From contig WOGZ01000288.1 of NCBI GenBank assembly GCA_009733775.1, forward strand, positions 1-42,255: a stretch of DNA of 42,255 nucleotides. The letters run 5' to 3'. Source of the stretch: Alectoria sarmentosa (Eukaryota > Ascomycota > Lecanoromycetes > Lecanorales > Parmeliaceae). A model generated the notes under the pieces. The model searched no databases, was not told where the DNA came from, and saw only the letters and a program-made list of their open reading frames with translations. A program made the translations under genes and the position numbers. Positions 12,144 through 23,006 of this stretch are shown here, piece after piece; position 1 is the stretch's first letter, and each line of letters begins with the position of its first letter.

Positions 12144-13177
12144 TCACAACCCTTGTAACAAAAATTTCAAGTATAAACTTTCAGATCTACTAAGAAAAAC
12201 AGGTACAAAATTACAATTTCCTTTGTGGCTGTTCTCGTTGCTAAAGTCGTGGTGAGCTACAAGAAGGGTCTTTTGATCCTCGGTTAAAACTTTTCCACAG
12301 TACCCAGGGAGAGCATCAGCTTTATAATCAGGCACCCAATAGGGCGTTAATGGCCGGAGGAATGATGCAACAGCCTACAGGGTAACATGAACGGTGATCC
12401 GTATCAGCACACGCGGCATAAGTGCCCGATACAGGGCGAAAATATGGTACTCGCATACAGTATTGACTAGCCGCATGAAACATCAGCACTTGACATTAAT
12501 GCATGCATGTTGTGAGAACATGGCGCTCAAATCGATCACCCTTTAAGGACATTTCACCGAAAGTATCTATCCAGTAATGTCAACTTTTTTACTGACAGTC
12601 ACTAGCCTGACATACCTGACGATTAACGTGGAGAAATTGGGCCACGGCCAGACCATCAAAAATTCTCTTCCCGTCCGGGTCCATCGCTTCTTCTATCCCG
12701 CCTTTGAAGCTAACGGAGCATTGTAACATCGCGCAATCTTCAGCTGACCTAGTTTGCATCACGATTACTGTACCCTTTACTAAAAATGTTCTCCATTCGC
12801 GACTGCTTCCATACTTGAGGGTGTGAGGGAAACTTTTCCAGAATCCCAAGGCGATTCTGCATCAAACGGATTTGTTTCTTTCGATGTTTGAGGCTGTGAT
12901 ACAACATAGGCTAAAGTTGCCACGTTTCAACACTTGGTCGCAGAAAAAGGGACCGACTGCCTCAAAAGAGTGAAGATGTGAGAAATGATGTTCGACAGAG
13001 AGTAGAGTAAGGGACTTACCGGGATCAGCCGGGCACCGTCCGTAAGTAAGCCGTCGACGGAGAAGCGGCCGCTATCATGCGCGATTGCTACCTAGTTGAT
13101 CAGCCTCGTGGGTTAACCGTCTCTAAAATTCTTTCGTTCCTTACTCGTGATCGAATCTTCAAGTATTCGAACGACAT
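12144..13177 (-). pseudogene. Possible multi-exon gene or pseudogene, unrecognised
   Basis: A plausible splice chain begins at the ATG at 13177. Exon 13177-13145 encodes 11 residues. A 53-nt intron leads to exon 13091-13020, which reads AHDSGRFSVDGLL. A 59-nt GTAAGT intron leads to a frame from 12960. That frame stays protein-like to 12616 except for one TGA at 12862-12864. A GTATGT site at 12615 could join to 12374-12144 in phase. No family is recognised. The single in-frame TGA means either a nonsense mutation or a wrong model around 12860; two other frames there also look partly coding. Confidence is low, but the first two splice junctions are good. Confidence 0.35.
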
Positions 13178-15172
13178 TCTTTGGTAAGGCAGCTATAGAT
13201 TGACTTCTCTACATTAGCATCAAGAATTGAAAAAGTGTTTAGAATACAATCACGAAGATATAAAATCGAAGATGTACATGCATGCTGTCAGCTCAGCTGT
13301 GTTCGGCTCAATCGGCTTCTTCCACTTAAAACCTTCCAGGAGTCTGATCCTTGCTTCACACCTGAAATCTGTAGATCTATTCAGGCGGGGTTTTCATATC
13401 CGGACACTAATATATTCAGGAACAGTGTTCATCCTAAATTACGTCTCGACCAAGGTCTTTATGGAAGTTACTTTGGTACGAGCAATCTTTTTTGATACAG
13501 CTCTAGAAACTCACGGCGGAGAATATCATTAAACTTTGCCTCGTCAGGCTGTGGAATGGTGGTCTTCAGCGCCCTTACTCAACTAGGCTTAATTCTCCGG
13601 ACATTAAAAGCCGCCCGATCACAACCTGCCATTGAAAAGTTCCATTAAAAAAATTCGGCGGTATGATAAGAGAAAAAATGGCAGAAAAGTATCGTGTACT
13701 TCGACAATTAAGTTGTGAAAGTGGTATTCATTGGATCATTTCAAATAATAAGCTGGGACGGCTGGTGGGTGTGTGCTGACATATCTGTATCCCGCCAGCG
13801 TTGCATACAACCTGTTTCAGGGCGTTGCTTATCCTGACAAGCGATCGTCTTCCTCGCCCGCCACCAAAACTTGTTCCCGTCTTCTCTGGGACCTACTCTT
13901 TTCGTTCTTCCGCCAGAGACGAGATCCAACTTTGCTGACAATCGAGAGCTATCCACGACTTTGCGTTGGCCGTGCAGCGGCCTTTCTTTCTGTGATTCCG
14001 ATTGCCACAATAAGCTTTTAGCAGAACATCAACCCGCCACATGATGCAATTGTGCCTCTCCAGTACAGAAGACGACGGAGAGGCTGCGATTCGTGATGCC
14101 AGGTCATTACTGCAATTGATCGGATCATATGCCGTGGAGGATAAGCATGTCGCATCGCTCCATGTAAACTCAATGCTCCGCGGAAAGGATTTCACGGGCA
14201 ATGATCGTCTCAATAATTCGGTCTTGCCCACCTCTTGCCTACCCCTTACCATATCACAAATTTAGAGTTACACCAGTCTTTCGTATAGTCACTGGCTCGT
14301 TACTCATGGCAGTGAACTATTGAGAAATGCACCCTGGCCTTGTGGGGTTGGACGGTAGTACCTGTACAGGGTTGAAAACCGTTACTACACATTTAATACC
14401 ACAACCCTGCATCACATGTTACAACATAACGGCGAAATTGGGAATTGGGAGCGTTCGATAGCAGAGATAAGCTGCTTATTCAATGGACACCAACGCTACC
14501 AACGCGAGGACTCACAGTCTGCCAAACAGAATGTCAGAGACCCTAACGTGGTTGGCGACACTACAATGTCCTTCCAGCCATGTCCAAAGCCTGCTCGTGA
14601 CGGCATTGACTCAAAGCGCGAGCCCACTGCCATCAATGGAATGGAGTTTGCGTGCTTGGACTCAACTTTGTGAGAGTTGCTGACGTTTCTCAAAGCATGC
14701 CACTTGCCCGTAACGCTAGCTCTGCATCTTTTGAAAAACAGTCATTGTCATAAACAACAGCGAAGCCACCTGAATGAACCCACAACAGCAGAATGGTAGG
14801 ATTAGCCTCGATGCCAGCCTCGGAGAAGGTCTACTACGAGCTTCTAGTAGTGAAGTTGACAGGAGACCACTCATGGATCATCTTGTAGACTTGTTCATCA
14901 ATTCTTCAACTTCTGTCAGGTCTCCTGTACGCAGTCTTTCAAAAGTATAAGACCTTCACAAGTATAACACCTTCACAAGTATAAGACCTTCACAAGCTGT
15001 ATTATGCGACAATCAAATTCATGCTGAAAAGCATGCTGTCACGAGCGGGCTAGATGCAGTTGATTTTTGATACGGTGATATATACTACACCTCAGACTTG
15101 CAGTGTGAGAATTCACGGGCAGGGTATCTGCCAGACACACTTCAAGACCCCTTTCCTACTGTTTCGCAATCT
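13178..15172. other. Gene-poor 2-kb stretch
   Basis: Only short frames are found, and they overlap on both strands. The best are 13235-13495 (+) and 14041-14265 (+), which have somewhat protein-like residues but no introns, start context or recognisable motif. A 17-bp tandem repeat lies at 14943-14993. I would not call a gene here. Confidence 0.4.
14943..14993. repeat. 17-bp tandem repeat, three copies
   Basis: The unit AAGTATAAGACCTTCAC occurs at 14943, 14960 and 14977. The middle copy has one substitution, and a truncated fourth start follows at 14994. It lies in non-coding DNA upstream of nothing I can identify. Confidence 0.85.
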
Positions 15173-15768
15173 CTATCTAGGTATAATCGGTCCAAAATCT
15201 CCAGTCCCCACATGGCCCGCTCTCCCCTGATACACCTCAAACGACATTCCATAGTACCCATACAAGCTGGTGAACAGCGCAATACCTCTCAAAGTCGATA
15301 CCACCGATGCGAATGTCATGCGGAAAGATGGCGAGCTGAAGTCGTACACGTTTATGACGAGGTTGCCGTATTTGTAGTCGACCGAATTCAGGGGGAGGAA
15401 GCCGTCTTTTCCTCTGACGAGGACAGCGCCGAAGAGGGATGCGATACCTTCAATGATGCAAAGCTCTAGCTCGGTTTGCGAGATGACGTTGGCGAATCTG
15501 GAGAAGATGAGATTGATTTCGGTGCCGGGGATGTTGAAGGTGATGCTGGCGTTGAGCAGAGCTGCCCGCTGGAGGACGGATGCATTTATTGGTCCCCTTG
15601 ATGTTCAGCAGACACATCTACTGAGGATTGCTGACTCGCCACTACTTACACTGGGTCTAGGTATCCCGATGGTTGATCCAATGCTACGTTGACGGGTGGA
15701 GCCGCTGTGCAAGCTAATCTGCTGAAACAAGTACATGCTAAAAAGACCAGCAGGAACCGGAACGCCAT
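15173..15768 (-). CDS. Small secreted protein, family member 1
   Basis: Two exons (15768-15650 and 15596-15173) join across a 53-nt GTAAGT...AAG intron to give 180 residues. The second exon has no ATG near its start, so a simple ORF scan misses it. Residues 1-20 form a clear signal peptide (MAFRFLLVFLACTCF) with likely cleavage near residue 22. Asn44 and Asn55 are glycosylation sequons. The mature part alternates hydrophobic strands and loops. Near the C-terminus it carries P-S-F-R-M-T-F at 129-135 and G-M-S-F-E-V-Y at 156-162. The same pattern occurs in the divergent neighbour starting at 16242, so the two are paralogues. Function is unknown; secretion and size are compatible with an effector-like or apoplastic role (inference). 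Confidence 0.8.
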
Positions 15769-16241
15769 GACGTTGGACAGAGAACAAGACAATTGGGGAG
15801 ATGAAAGAGAGAGAAAACCTGCGCGGGGTCGAGAAATGGAAAGATCGCCGATTACCTTTGAGTGACGGCGACTTGCGACTAGCGAAAAGCGCAGCCCTCA
15901 CTCTTCAGATGGGAGCGCCTGTACCAGGTTGAATCTATCTACGGAAGACAGGAGACCCTGAAAGTAATAGTGAGATCTCAGGACTCTACATCGATTAGTC
16001 TCCGCAGAGTCTCTGACGGAGATCCTCCCGAACAAATCGCTCCTTGGGCAGTCGACTTTCTTTATCTATGTTGTTGAGCCAGACTGAGCGTAATATACTC
16101 CAAATTCACCTCACTCATTGCTGTGCATCTAGACAATGGCCTTTCTTGTACGCTCGTAAGCGTCCTGACTGCCACATATCCAGACTTCCTGGTTGGTACT
16201 TCGAGGCCTGGCTTCACGCCAAAAGCGCACTGTCGCCCGGT
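15769..16241. promoter_or_regulatory. Shared bidirectional promoter region of the secreted pair
   Basis: This 473-bp gap separates the start codons of the two divergent paralogous secreted-protein genes and must contain both promoters. The DNA just upstream of 15768 is pyrimidine-rich on the minus strand, as is common before fungal start sites. No individual binding site can be named with confidence. Confidence 0.5.
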
Positions 16242-16962
16242 ATGAATTCCAACAGATGGACACTCGCGTTTTTTGTCTTGCTTGATTTGATTGTAATCGA
16301 CTTTGGTTTCGCCTTCCAGCAACTAAAGCTCCCTCGCAATCCTGCGACACCGATGCTTCTTCAAACCAACCAAACTTCCCTACCATCGATTCCCGGGTAA
16401 GTCTCATACTCCGGCCAGACTACTTGCATGCAGATAAGGCCGGGAAGGTGAACGAGTATTTAGACTGTTCGATTTTCATTCTCCGCCCCCAGACCCATGG
16501 ACCTACCTCGGCCCTACAGGCCGGTACAAATTATCCAACTACCGAAACCCCAGTATAAAGCTCAGCTGGCTGGCCACGTTCCTTATAACGTGCATGGGCG
16601 ACGTCTTCGATACGACCGCAACCCAAGGCTTCAAACCGGACGAGCCTTACCCCAACGGAGTCTACAAATGCGAATTGGATTATATCTTTCCGTCCAGATC
16701 ATCGGGTATCTTTGCTCTGGAGATGACAAGAGTAGATGCTCCGAATTGGCACATGAGCTTCTCAGATATCGTGGCGGATCTGGAAGCGCTCTGGTATGCT
16801 GCGCTGTGGTTTGAAACCCGAGCGAATGGTGTCCCGGAAATGGATTTCGAGGTGTTCAAGTTTACGCGACAGAGTTCGGGTGAGAGGGGTACTCCATTCC
16901 TGGCTTCTCGGGGCAATTTTGCGGTTGCCCTCAGTGGTGCGGCGAACTTGAGTGAAGCGTAA
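16242..16962 (+). CDS. Small secreted protein, family member 2
   Basis: Exons 16242-16396 and 16464-16962 join across a 67-nt GTAAGT...TTTAG intron to give 217 residues. A nearer AG at 16490 would shift the frame into early decay, so the TTTAG site was chosen. Residues 1-24 are a signal peptide (hydrophobic core LAFFVLLDLIVIDFGFA). Asn43 is a sequon. The mature protein contains a DPWTYLGPTGRY segment (62-73), Cys95 and Cys121, then A-P-N-W-H-M-S-F at 144-151 and M-D-F-E-V-F at 178-183. The run from Gly133 aligns without gaps for 26 residues to the run from Gly117 in member 1. No known domain is recognised. It is a probable secreted protein of unknown function. Confidence 0.82.
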
Positions 16963-17504
16963 TTGTAGCGTATCTTTGAGGATGGCTTCACCGAAAGGCC
17001 AGACAGACGTCGTTGAAGAAATGTATCTTCCAATGGATGGGTTACTGTTGCTATATGCCTCCATATTGGAAGTCATTTATGGCACCAATAAAATTCGGGC
17101 TTCTTGAGAAACTGGTGGTACTCTTATTGACCCGATTAGTCAATGTACTTGTAAGCGCCGCAATGTAATTGAACTCTCATACGCGTGAGAACGGACTCAT
17201 AGAGCGCCTATGTCTCATTGGATTCGGCTCAGTACTTGCACTATGACGCCGCGATACCGGTAGAAATGGGTAACAAATTGATGAGAAGGGATAAGACAAG
17301 AGTTGCAGACGCCGGTCATTGCTGAGTAAAGCTTCCGCTTGGAATTGAAGGAATGCTGTTCTCTGGAGAAGCATCGAAATGAAGTCTCGCAGATGACTTC
17401 TCGGTAAATGCCTTGCCCAGTCGATCCTCTTCTGGCGATTCGTTGCAACCAGCGCCTATGCAATTTTTTCCAAATGAAACGTCACAATCATTGAACCACG
17501 GGCA
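16963..17504. other. Intergenic, 540 bp
   Basis: This spacer lies between secreted-family members 2 and 3, which are on the same strand. Short minus-strand frames at 17177-17463 overlap each other and do not read like protein. It presumably holds the 3' end of member 2 and the former promoter of member 3. Confidence 0.35.
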
Positions 17505-17989
17505 TTGAATATTTGCCCATCAATCACGCGCAGCAACAGGGCAGAGCCCTACAGCCAATTTCCTTTACTAGGGATCCCTACCGTCCACGCCAACCCCCAG
17601 ATCTCAAGATCGAAGACCTTCCCACTCCCTTTCTCTGGTCCTCTCCTCAATCCCCAACAACTCTCCGGTCACTGCTTTCAACTTCACCGTCTCGCCGACA
17701 ATTTTTTGACAGCCACCGACCAGCTTTTCCGCGACCACACCAAGAAAGCCGCCACTCTTCTCAACAATGTCTATGCGTGCAATACGGAGACCAGGTCCAC
17801 AATAGCCAGTTTGACGATGTTTGGGGATTCAAAGCAAGGCGTCAATGAGATCATGATGATCTTGCGACTGTGATGAGTATAACGAGTGATTATCATCGTG
17901 GGTGGGGGATGGTGGAGATGCGGTTTCATGTTTATCATGGGAATGAGGCCGTGAGAGGGAATCTTGGCGTTAGGAATGTGGAGGAATAG
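17505..17989 (+). pseudogene. Third secreted-family member, apparently frameshifted
   Basis: The frame ending at 17873 contains N-N-V-Y-A-C followed by T-R-S-T-I-A-S-L-T-M, which lines up with N-G-V-Y-K-C and R-S-S-G-I-F-A-L-E-M of member 2. After an I-M-M-I segment near 17865 the homology continues in another frame. That frame reads L-A-T-V-M-S-I, then G-M-V-E-M-R-F-H-V-Y-H-G with its ATG codon at 17918, and stops at 17987. This is the same M-x-F-x-V-Y ending seen in members 1 and 2. No GT-AG intron can bridge so short a gap, so a 1- or 2-base indel in the ATGATGAT run is likely. No convincing signal-peptide exon is found; the first ~45 codons may not be coding. It is a decayed paralogue, or an intact one with a sequencing error. 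Confidence 0.5.
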
Positions 17990-18664
17990 AAGTTCTATTC
18001 CGGAAAACTATCTTGTTGGTGATAGAGCTAGACTAGTTTTTCGTTTTTCCATATTTAAAAGTCAAAATGAACAGCCTTGGTAGTGCTGGGGCAAATTGAG
18101 GCATCTGCGAGATAGACGGTAGGCAGAGTAGTCAAGTCAGGGTGGGGTTGCAAGACAAATTCCACATCTTGACCCGTTCATTAATGTACACTGCGCCTTG
18201 TATTGGTGCTCTCACACCGATCGTCTAGTTGATCGAATTGGTATTCAAGGATCTGATAATGGCGCATTGGCGACCTCAAGAAATCGAGGTGTTGCACTTG
18301 ACCGACGGCTTGGTTGGAGCGAGTTATCTGATACCGCTGACGTCCTGCTGGAGGGCAGCGACGTGGATTATTAAGCCAAACGAGACGATTCCTGCCTGTG
18401 AGTATCCTGCAATGACGTGAAAAGAAGCCAGAACCGAGTCGATCTGCATCGCTGAGGAAATGGTAACGAGGCGTCCCTTTGGAGGAGTCCATTCTCGTGG
18501 AACAGGCAGCGATGGCTTTGTGACGACTGTGGTAACGCGCCATTCCAGAGACGACCTTGCCATCCACCAGAGAGAAAATGACCAGGAACTCTTGAGGCAA
18601 GAGAGTCGTCGAGGGATCTCTTTATCGAGGTGTTGATGTGCGAGTCGGATGATACAGACGGTTG
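17990..18664. other. Intergenic, 675 bp
   Basis: This lies downstream of both the third secreted-family copy and the histidine kinase. A minus-strand frame at 18181-18600 has somewhat protein-like residues, but it overlaps another frame of equal quality and has no recognisable motif. It is probably the kinase 3' untranslated region plus spacer. Confidence 0.35.
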
Positions 18665-21600
18665 TCACTTTTTGGCTCTGCTGTTGAGCTCCTTAAGTAG
18701 CTTACCAACTTTCTGGAACGGTATAGGCTTAGTCATATAATCATCGAAACCGCACTTCGTAGCTTCTTCACGATCGCGACTTGCACCTAGACCAGTCAAG
18801 GCCACAACGTAGGAACGGGTGATGTTCCGTAAATCTTGAGTGGGCTGTGGCCCATTACTATCCTTACCAACAATGACTCTCTCGTTTTCGTATTGTCGAA
18901 TCCTTCTTGTCGCCTCGAACCCATCCATGCCAGGCATGGAGATGTCCATAAAAACAACATCGTACGGTTTCAGTGCCTTCTGGACCGCTGCTACAGCCTC
19001 GAATCCATCGCGGGCGCTGTCCACAGTATCATCTTTTCGCTTTGAGAGGAAGCGCTGCAGGAGTTGCAAGTTGATTTCGTTGTCATCCACAGCTAAGATT
19101 CGCAGTCCACCGGTCGACTTTGGCTCTTGGGCGGCCTCGTTAGGTGACGAGGTAGCATCTATATTCTGGATTTCGATGGAGCGGAGTCTTTGTACCAATT
19201 TGCCTTCACACTGTTTGTCAGCAGGCTCTACTAGATCCAATGTAACCGGCAAGTCTGTGGATTTTTCTTTCAGTAATCGATTGCTATGCGTGGTGCCAGC
19301 TTGAGGCACAGGTTCCACCAGTTCCCGAATGCTTGTAATCGCTTGTGACCGAGTTATAGACAGGAGAGCCCGCGCGAGTTTGTAGGGCCCAACCGGACGA
19401 GTAACATGTCCAACATCCATGTCAGCCGGATACGACTTATGACCCTTTGACGTCAGAGTCCCATTGAGCAGAAGCGTCGGGACACATTGATTACCTAGTC
19501 GAGGCAAGGCCGAAGTAGTGGATGGCTCGTATGCGTCCAACGCAATCACAACATCTACCTTAGGTACAGTGCCCCAGTCCGTGAACGTGGATACCGTGAA
19601 GCCGTACCAATCCGACACATACCTCTCGACGCGATCCAATATCATGTCCTGGCCGTTGAGAGGATCTCCGCGCAGATTTGGAGGTCGCTGGATCGCAATG
19701 GTGGTTTTGCCTGCAAGCTCACGAAGTGCGTCTAGAGTATCGTCGGTATCTTGAGGGGCGCCAATACTAGACTCTGGAGTATCACTGCCATGCAGATCAC
19801 TTGGTTTCTCGACTGGAAGGCAGATCTCGACTTCCGTCCCCTTGCCTTGGAGACTGCGTACGGCGATAACGCCTCCCAGTTGCTGTACGATGCTCCACCT
19901 GAAACCTTGTTAGCCAGATTACTACTTCTCGTTCGACCGAAGAGACTTACACAATGGAAAGCCCAAGGCCAACTCCAGAGGCGAAGGTGTCGTCTTGCGC
20001 AAAAGGAGTATACAGCCTGTGTTGAAGGTATTCGTTTGATATACCTCGGCCGGAATCTTTAATGATCAAGGACAATGCGCTCTTCCCAGAAGACATACCC
20101 TTTACTCCTCTTGCACGCGCTTGTACCGTGTCCTCTAATCGTAGTGAGATCTGTATGAAGCCCTGGTCCGTGTACTTTTGTGCGTTACCAAATATGTTCA
20201 TAATGATTCGTCGAATGGCCCCAGGCTGAGTAAGAAATTGCCAATCTTGCTTCTCAAAATCCAAAACGACCTCCACCGGCTTTTCTGAAGCTTTGATTGC
20301 TTGCGTCACATTTTTAGGCCCTGTACCCGATTTTCGGGAGCTCGAAATATCGTCAAATGTCTTCGCGACAATCATACCGTCGATGACTTCTTCACATAGG
20401 ATAGCTATATTTGTAACAGAATGCAGTTCGTTTGGCAATGGACCGCCATCTCTACTGGCTGACCTAGACTTTTCAAACGAGTTGATCTTGCTGAAATCAA
20501 GAACGTGATTGACCGTTTCGAGTAAAGTACGTCCACAGTTTTGAACTGTTGATATCAGCTCCAACTGTGTCTCGTCAGTGGTCAGCTCCCGCAAGAATTC
20601 GGCACTTGCAAGAATTCCATGCAGAGGGCTTCGAAACTCATGTGATATGCTGCTGATAAAGTCCGCTTTGGCTTGGTCTGCCCTAATAGCATCGAGGCGG
20701 CTGATCTCTACAGTGACTGAGTTCGTAAACGCAGCGAGGTATGCAATTTCGGAGTCAACAGTGAATACCGGTACTGCTGAGTGACTCCATACCAAACAGC
20801 CGGCATACCATCTTTTAGTCGCTGCGTCCCACATGGGAAGAAAGATGATTTGTCGAGCTTTTTCAAATCTCTCTCTCAATAAGGTAGCTTCCGCAATCTC
20901 TTCAGACATCCGCCGTTTGATGTCAAGTCGGCGGCGTTGTGACGCACCTGATTCATTTTCCGTTCCTGTCTGCTCAACCTGCTCTAAGGACGAGAAGTAC
21001 CCTCCTTCGTCGAAATACCAAACGTTGCCTTCGGGATACATGTTGAGCAAGGCCTGAAGAGTCTTAGAATCCAGGGCTTTTTTTGCAGGCTGAGCGGACT
21101 GAAGTTCTGTACTTGTAGATATCGCCATGATTTCAGCAGCACGATTGCGATTTTCGAGATTTCTGATTTTTCCCTTGTACGGGTCTGCCTTGGAAGGTGA
21201 ATAGGCTCCTGGGGAAACTTCTCTGTTGTGTCGGAAGACTCGCCGGTCATCCTTTCCGTCCACCGTTTCCATACTTTGTCCGATTGAGGTACTTGGATCG
21301 GAGTATGCATCCGTGCGGCCAGCTTCGTTGAAGCTGACTGCGGTGTCAAGAAACATGACTCCACCTGACTCGATCTCCAGCGACTCCCGTAGGATGGTGG
21401 CCGCACTTTCGAATGTACTTTTGACTAGATCTTGAGTCTCCTTAGCAGATCCATGATCAGAGCTTCCCGAATCCAATGAAGCAGGTCCTTCTGTGTTGAG
21501 ACTACGCTGCGTATCCGAGGATGCTCCAGCCTTGTGTTTCTGATCATCGTTCATATCCTCATCGCCCTTACGGGAATTGTTTTCCAGAATCGTGCTATAC

Positions 21601-22421
21601 CATGGCTCATAAGAGAGACTCGTCTTCTCTCTGCAGCCTCCCTGTGCATTTCTAGGTGTTTCATCACGCTTGCTGCCAATGTGACCATGACTGTAAAGGA
21701 GTCAACAAACTAATCATTGTCTAGATGAATCAAATAAAAGCATGGACCTAGTCACGAACCTTTTCGTTGCTCCAGAGTCAAGCCTTCAGGTCGTGGGGTG
21801 TTGCCCAGCAAGAAGAAAGACCCTATCTTAATCCCACGACTTGTAGTAATGGGAGTGCCAGCATAAAACCGGTAGGCAGCAACAGAGCCGTTGACGACGG
21901 GAAGATGGCGAAATCTCTCATCCTTCATGAGATCCTCGATCACGAGGCACGGATATTCCGATGTAGAGTCGTCTGCCGCGATCGTGTATTGACACAGGCT
22001 CTCGCGCGTAGGTGTCTCGGAGCATCCGAACCAATCTGCGCGTCCCTGCATATTCTTTCCATCAAGCTCCGCTCCTGCCAAGAAGTATTGCGTGTCCCCA
22101 TCGATCAAACTGATGGTTTTTCTCAGCACTCTCTAACGACTGTAGTGTTTCCAGCCTCCTGACCTGATCATCACTCGCCTGGCCCCAAGGCGCCAGGCCG
22201 CAGTCTCGGCAAAGGCCGCGAGTGCTCTGTCGTCTTGGACATGGGCATTGAAACCGTTATCGGAGGCATGGGTGCCTATTGAGGGAGCGAAGAATCTGGG
22301 TGCGAGAGTCGGGTTAGCTTGGGGGGCCACAAGTGCAGATCTTGTCTCACGATCACCAAGTGACGTACTTTCGAAGTTCTTGAGAACGCTGACTTTGAGT
22401 TGCTCCTCCAACCGATGGCAT
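18665..22421 (-). CDS. GAF-domain hybrid histidine kinase
   Basis: Six exons (22421-22369, 22295-22164, 22109-21760, 21690-21572, 21530-19951, 19898-18665) give 1155 residues. Introns are 41-73 nt; the first has a perfect GCTAAC branch site, and the 41-nt fourth is least certain. A GAF-like sensor follows residue 40 (WRLGARRVMISLIDGDTQYF, conserved in this fungal class). The phospho-acceptor His515 lies in SHEFRSPLHG. The ATPase has its N-box near Asn667, DSGRGIS at 710, and GVGLGLSIV at 737-745. The receiver domain has acidic Asp1016/Asp1017, phospho-acceptor Asp1063 in VFMDISMPGMDG, Thr1113 and Lys1135. All catalytic residues are present. No membrane span, HAMP repeats or phytochrome domain is seen, so it is cytosolic and neither Sln1-, Nik1- nor phytochrome-type. 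It should feed the Ypd1 phosphorelay. It is divergent from the zinc-finger gene at 23007. Confidence 0.93.
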
Positions 22422-23006
22422 TGTGGGGCGAGCAGACGCGACTTTGCTCTCGGGATTGGATGCTACTGGCGAGTGCGGTCTCTTGCATAGGGAAGGTGAG
22501 CATCGGAGACTTGCGATCGTGGGAACAGCAGTTCATGGCTTGAGAAAGGAAGAATCAAAAAGACAAGAAGCAGCGTAGATGTTGCAGACATCGCTGTAGC
22601 AAGCACTGTGGATGATTGTTACTTACTCTAATCCGATCAGACGCCAACCGCGGAAGCCGCAACCGAGCGCCGAAACATTTCTTACGCTAGCTCGATACCA
22701 GCCTTACGTTTATTCCGTACTTTACTTTAGTGTGATTCAAGGTCCTCATTTCCGAGTCTCGGGTGGCCAACACGCATCCCACTCTGCTAGATTGCAAGAG
22801 AATCCTAGTCTTCGCTCTTTTTCCATGGGGGTGGCAGCAAGTTCGGAGAGAGCATCAGCTCCACATCTTCCGGGCTTGTCAGAGAGGATGCCTTTCTCGA
22901 TGATCTGAATCACGTGACGCTGATACCCCTAAGGCTGTATTACAGTCAACCATAAAATCCTTGCCCATCTTCGACATACGTCTTTACCCGAGCACGTCAG
23001 GACCAA
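22422..23006. promoter_or_regulatory. Divergent promoter region, kinase / zinc-finger gene
   Basis: This 585-bp gap lies between the start codons of two divergent genes. A frame from 22536 on the minus strand runs into the kinase leader in another frame and is read as 5' untranslated. CATAAAATCC at about 22951 could act as a TATA-like element for the + strand gene. No binding sites are assigned. Confidence 0.4.

Noticed and set aside
14041..14265. Short + strand frame with Asp/Glu-rich start
   Set aside because: Protein-like in part, but 74 codons only, competing minus-strand frame, no splice or family support.
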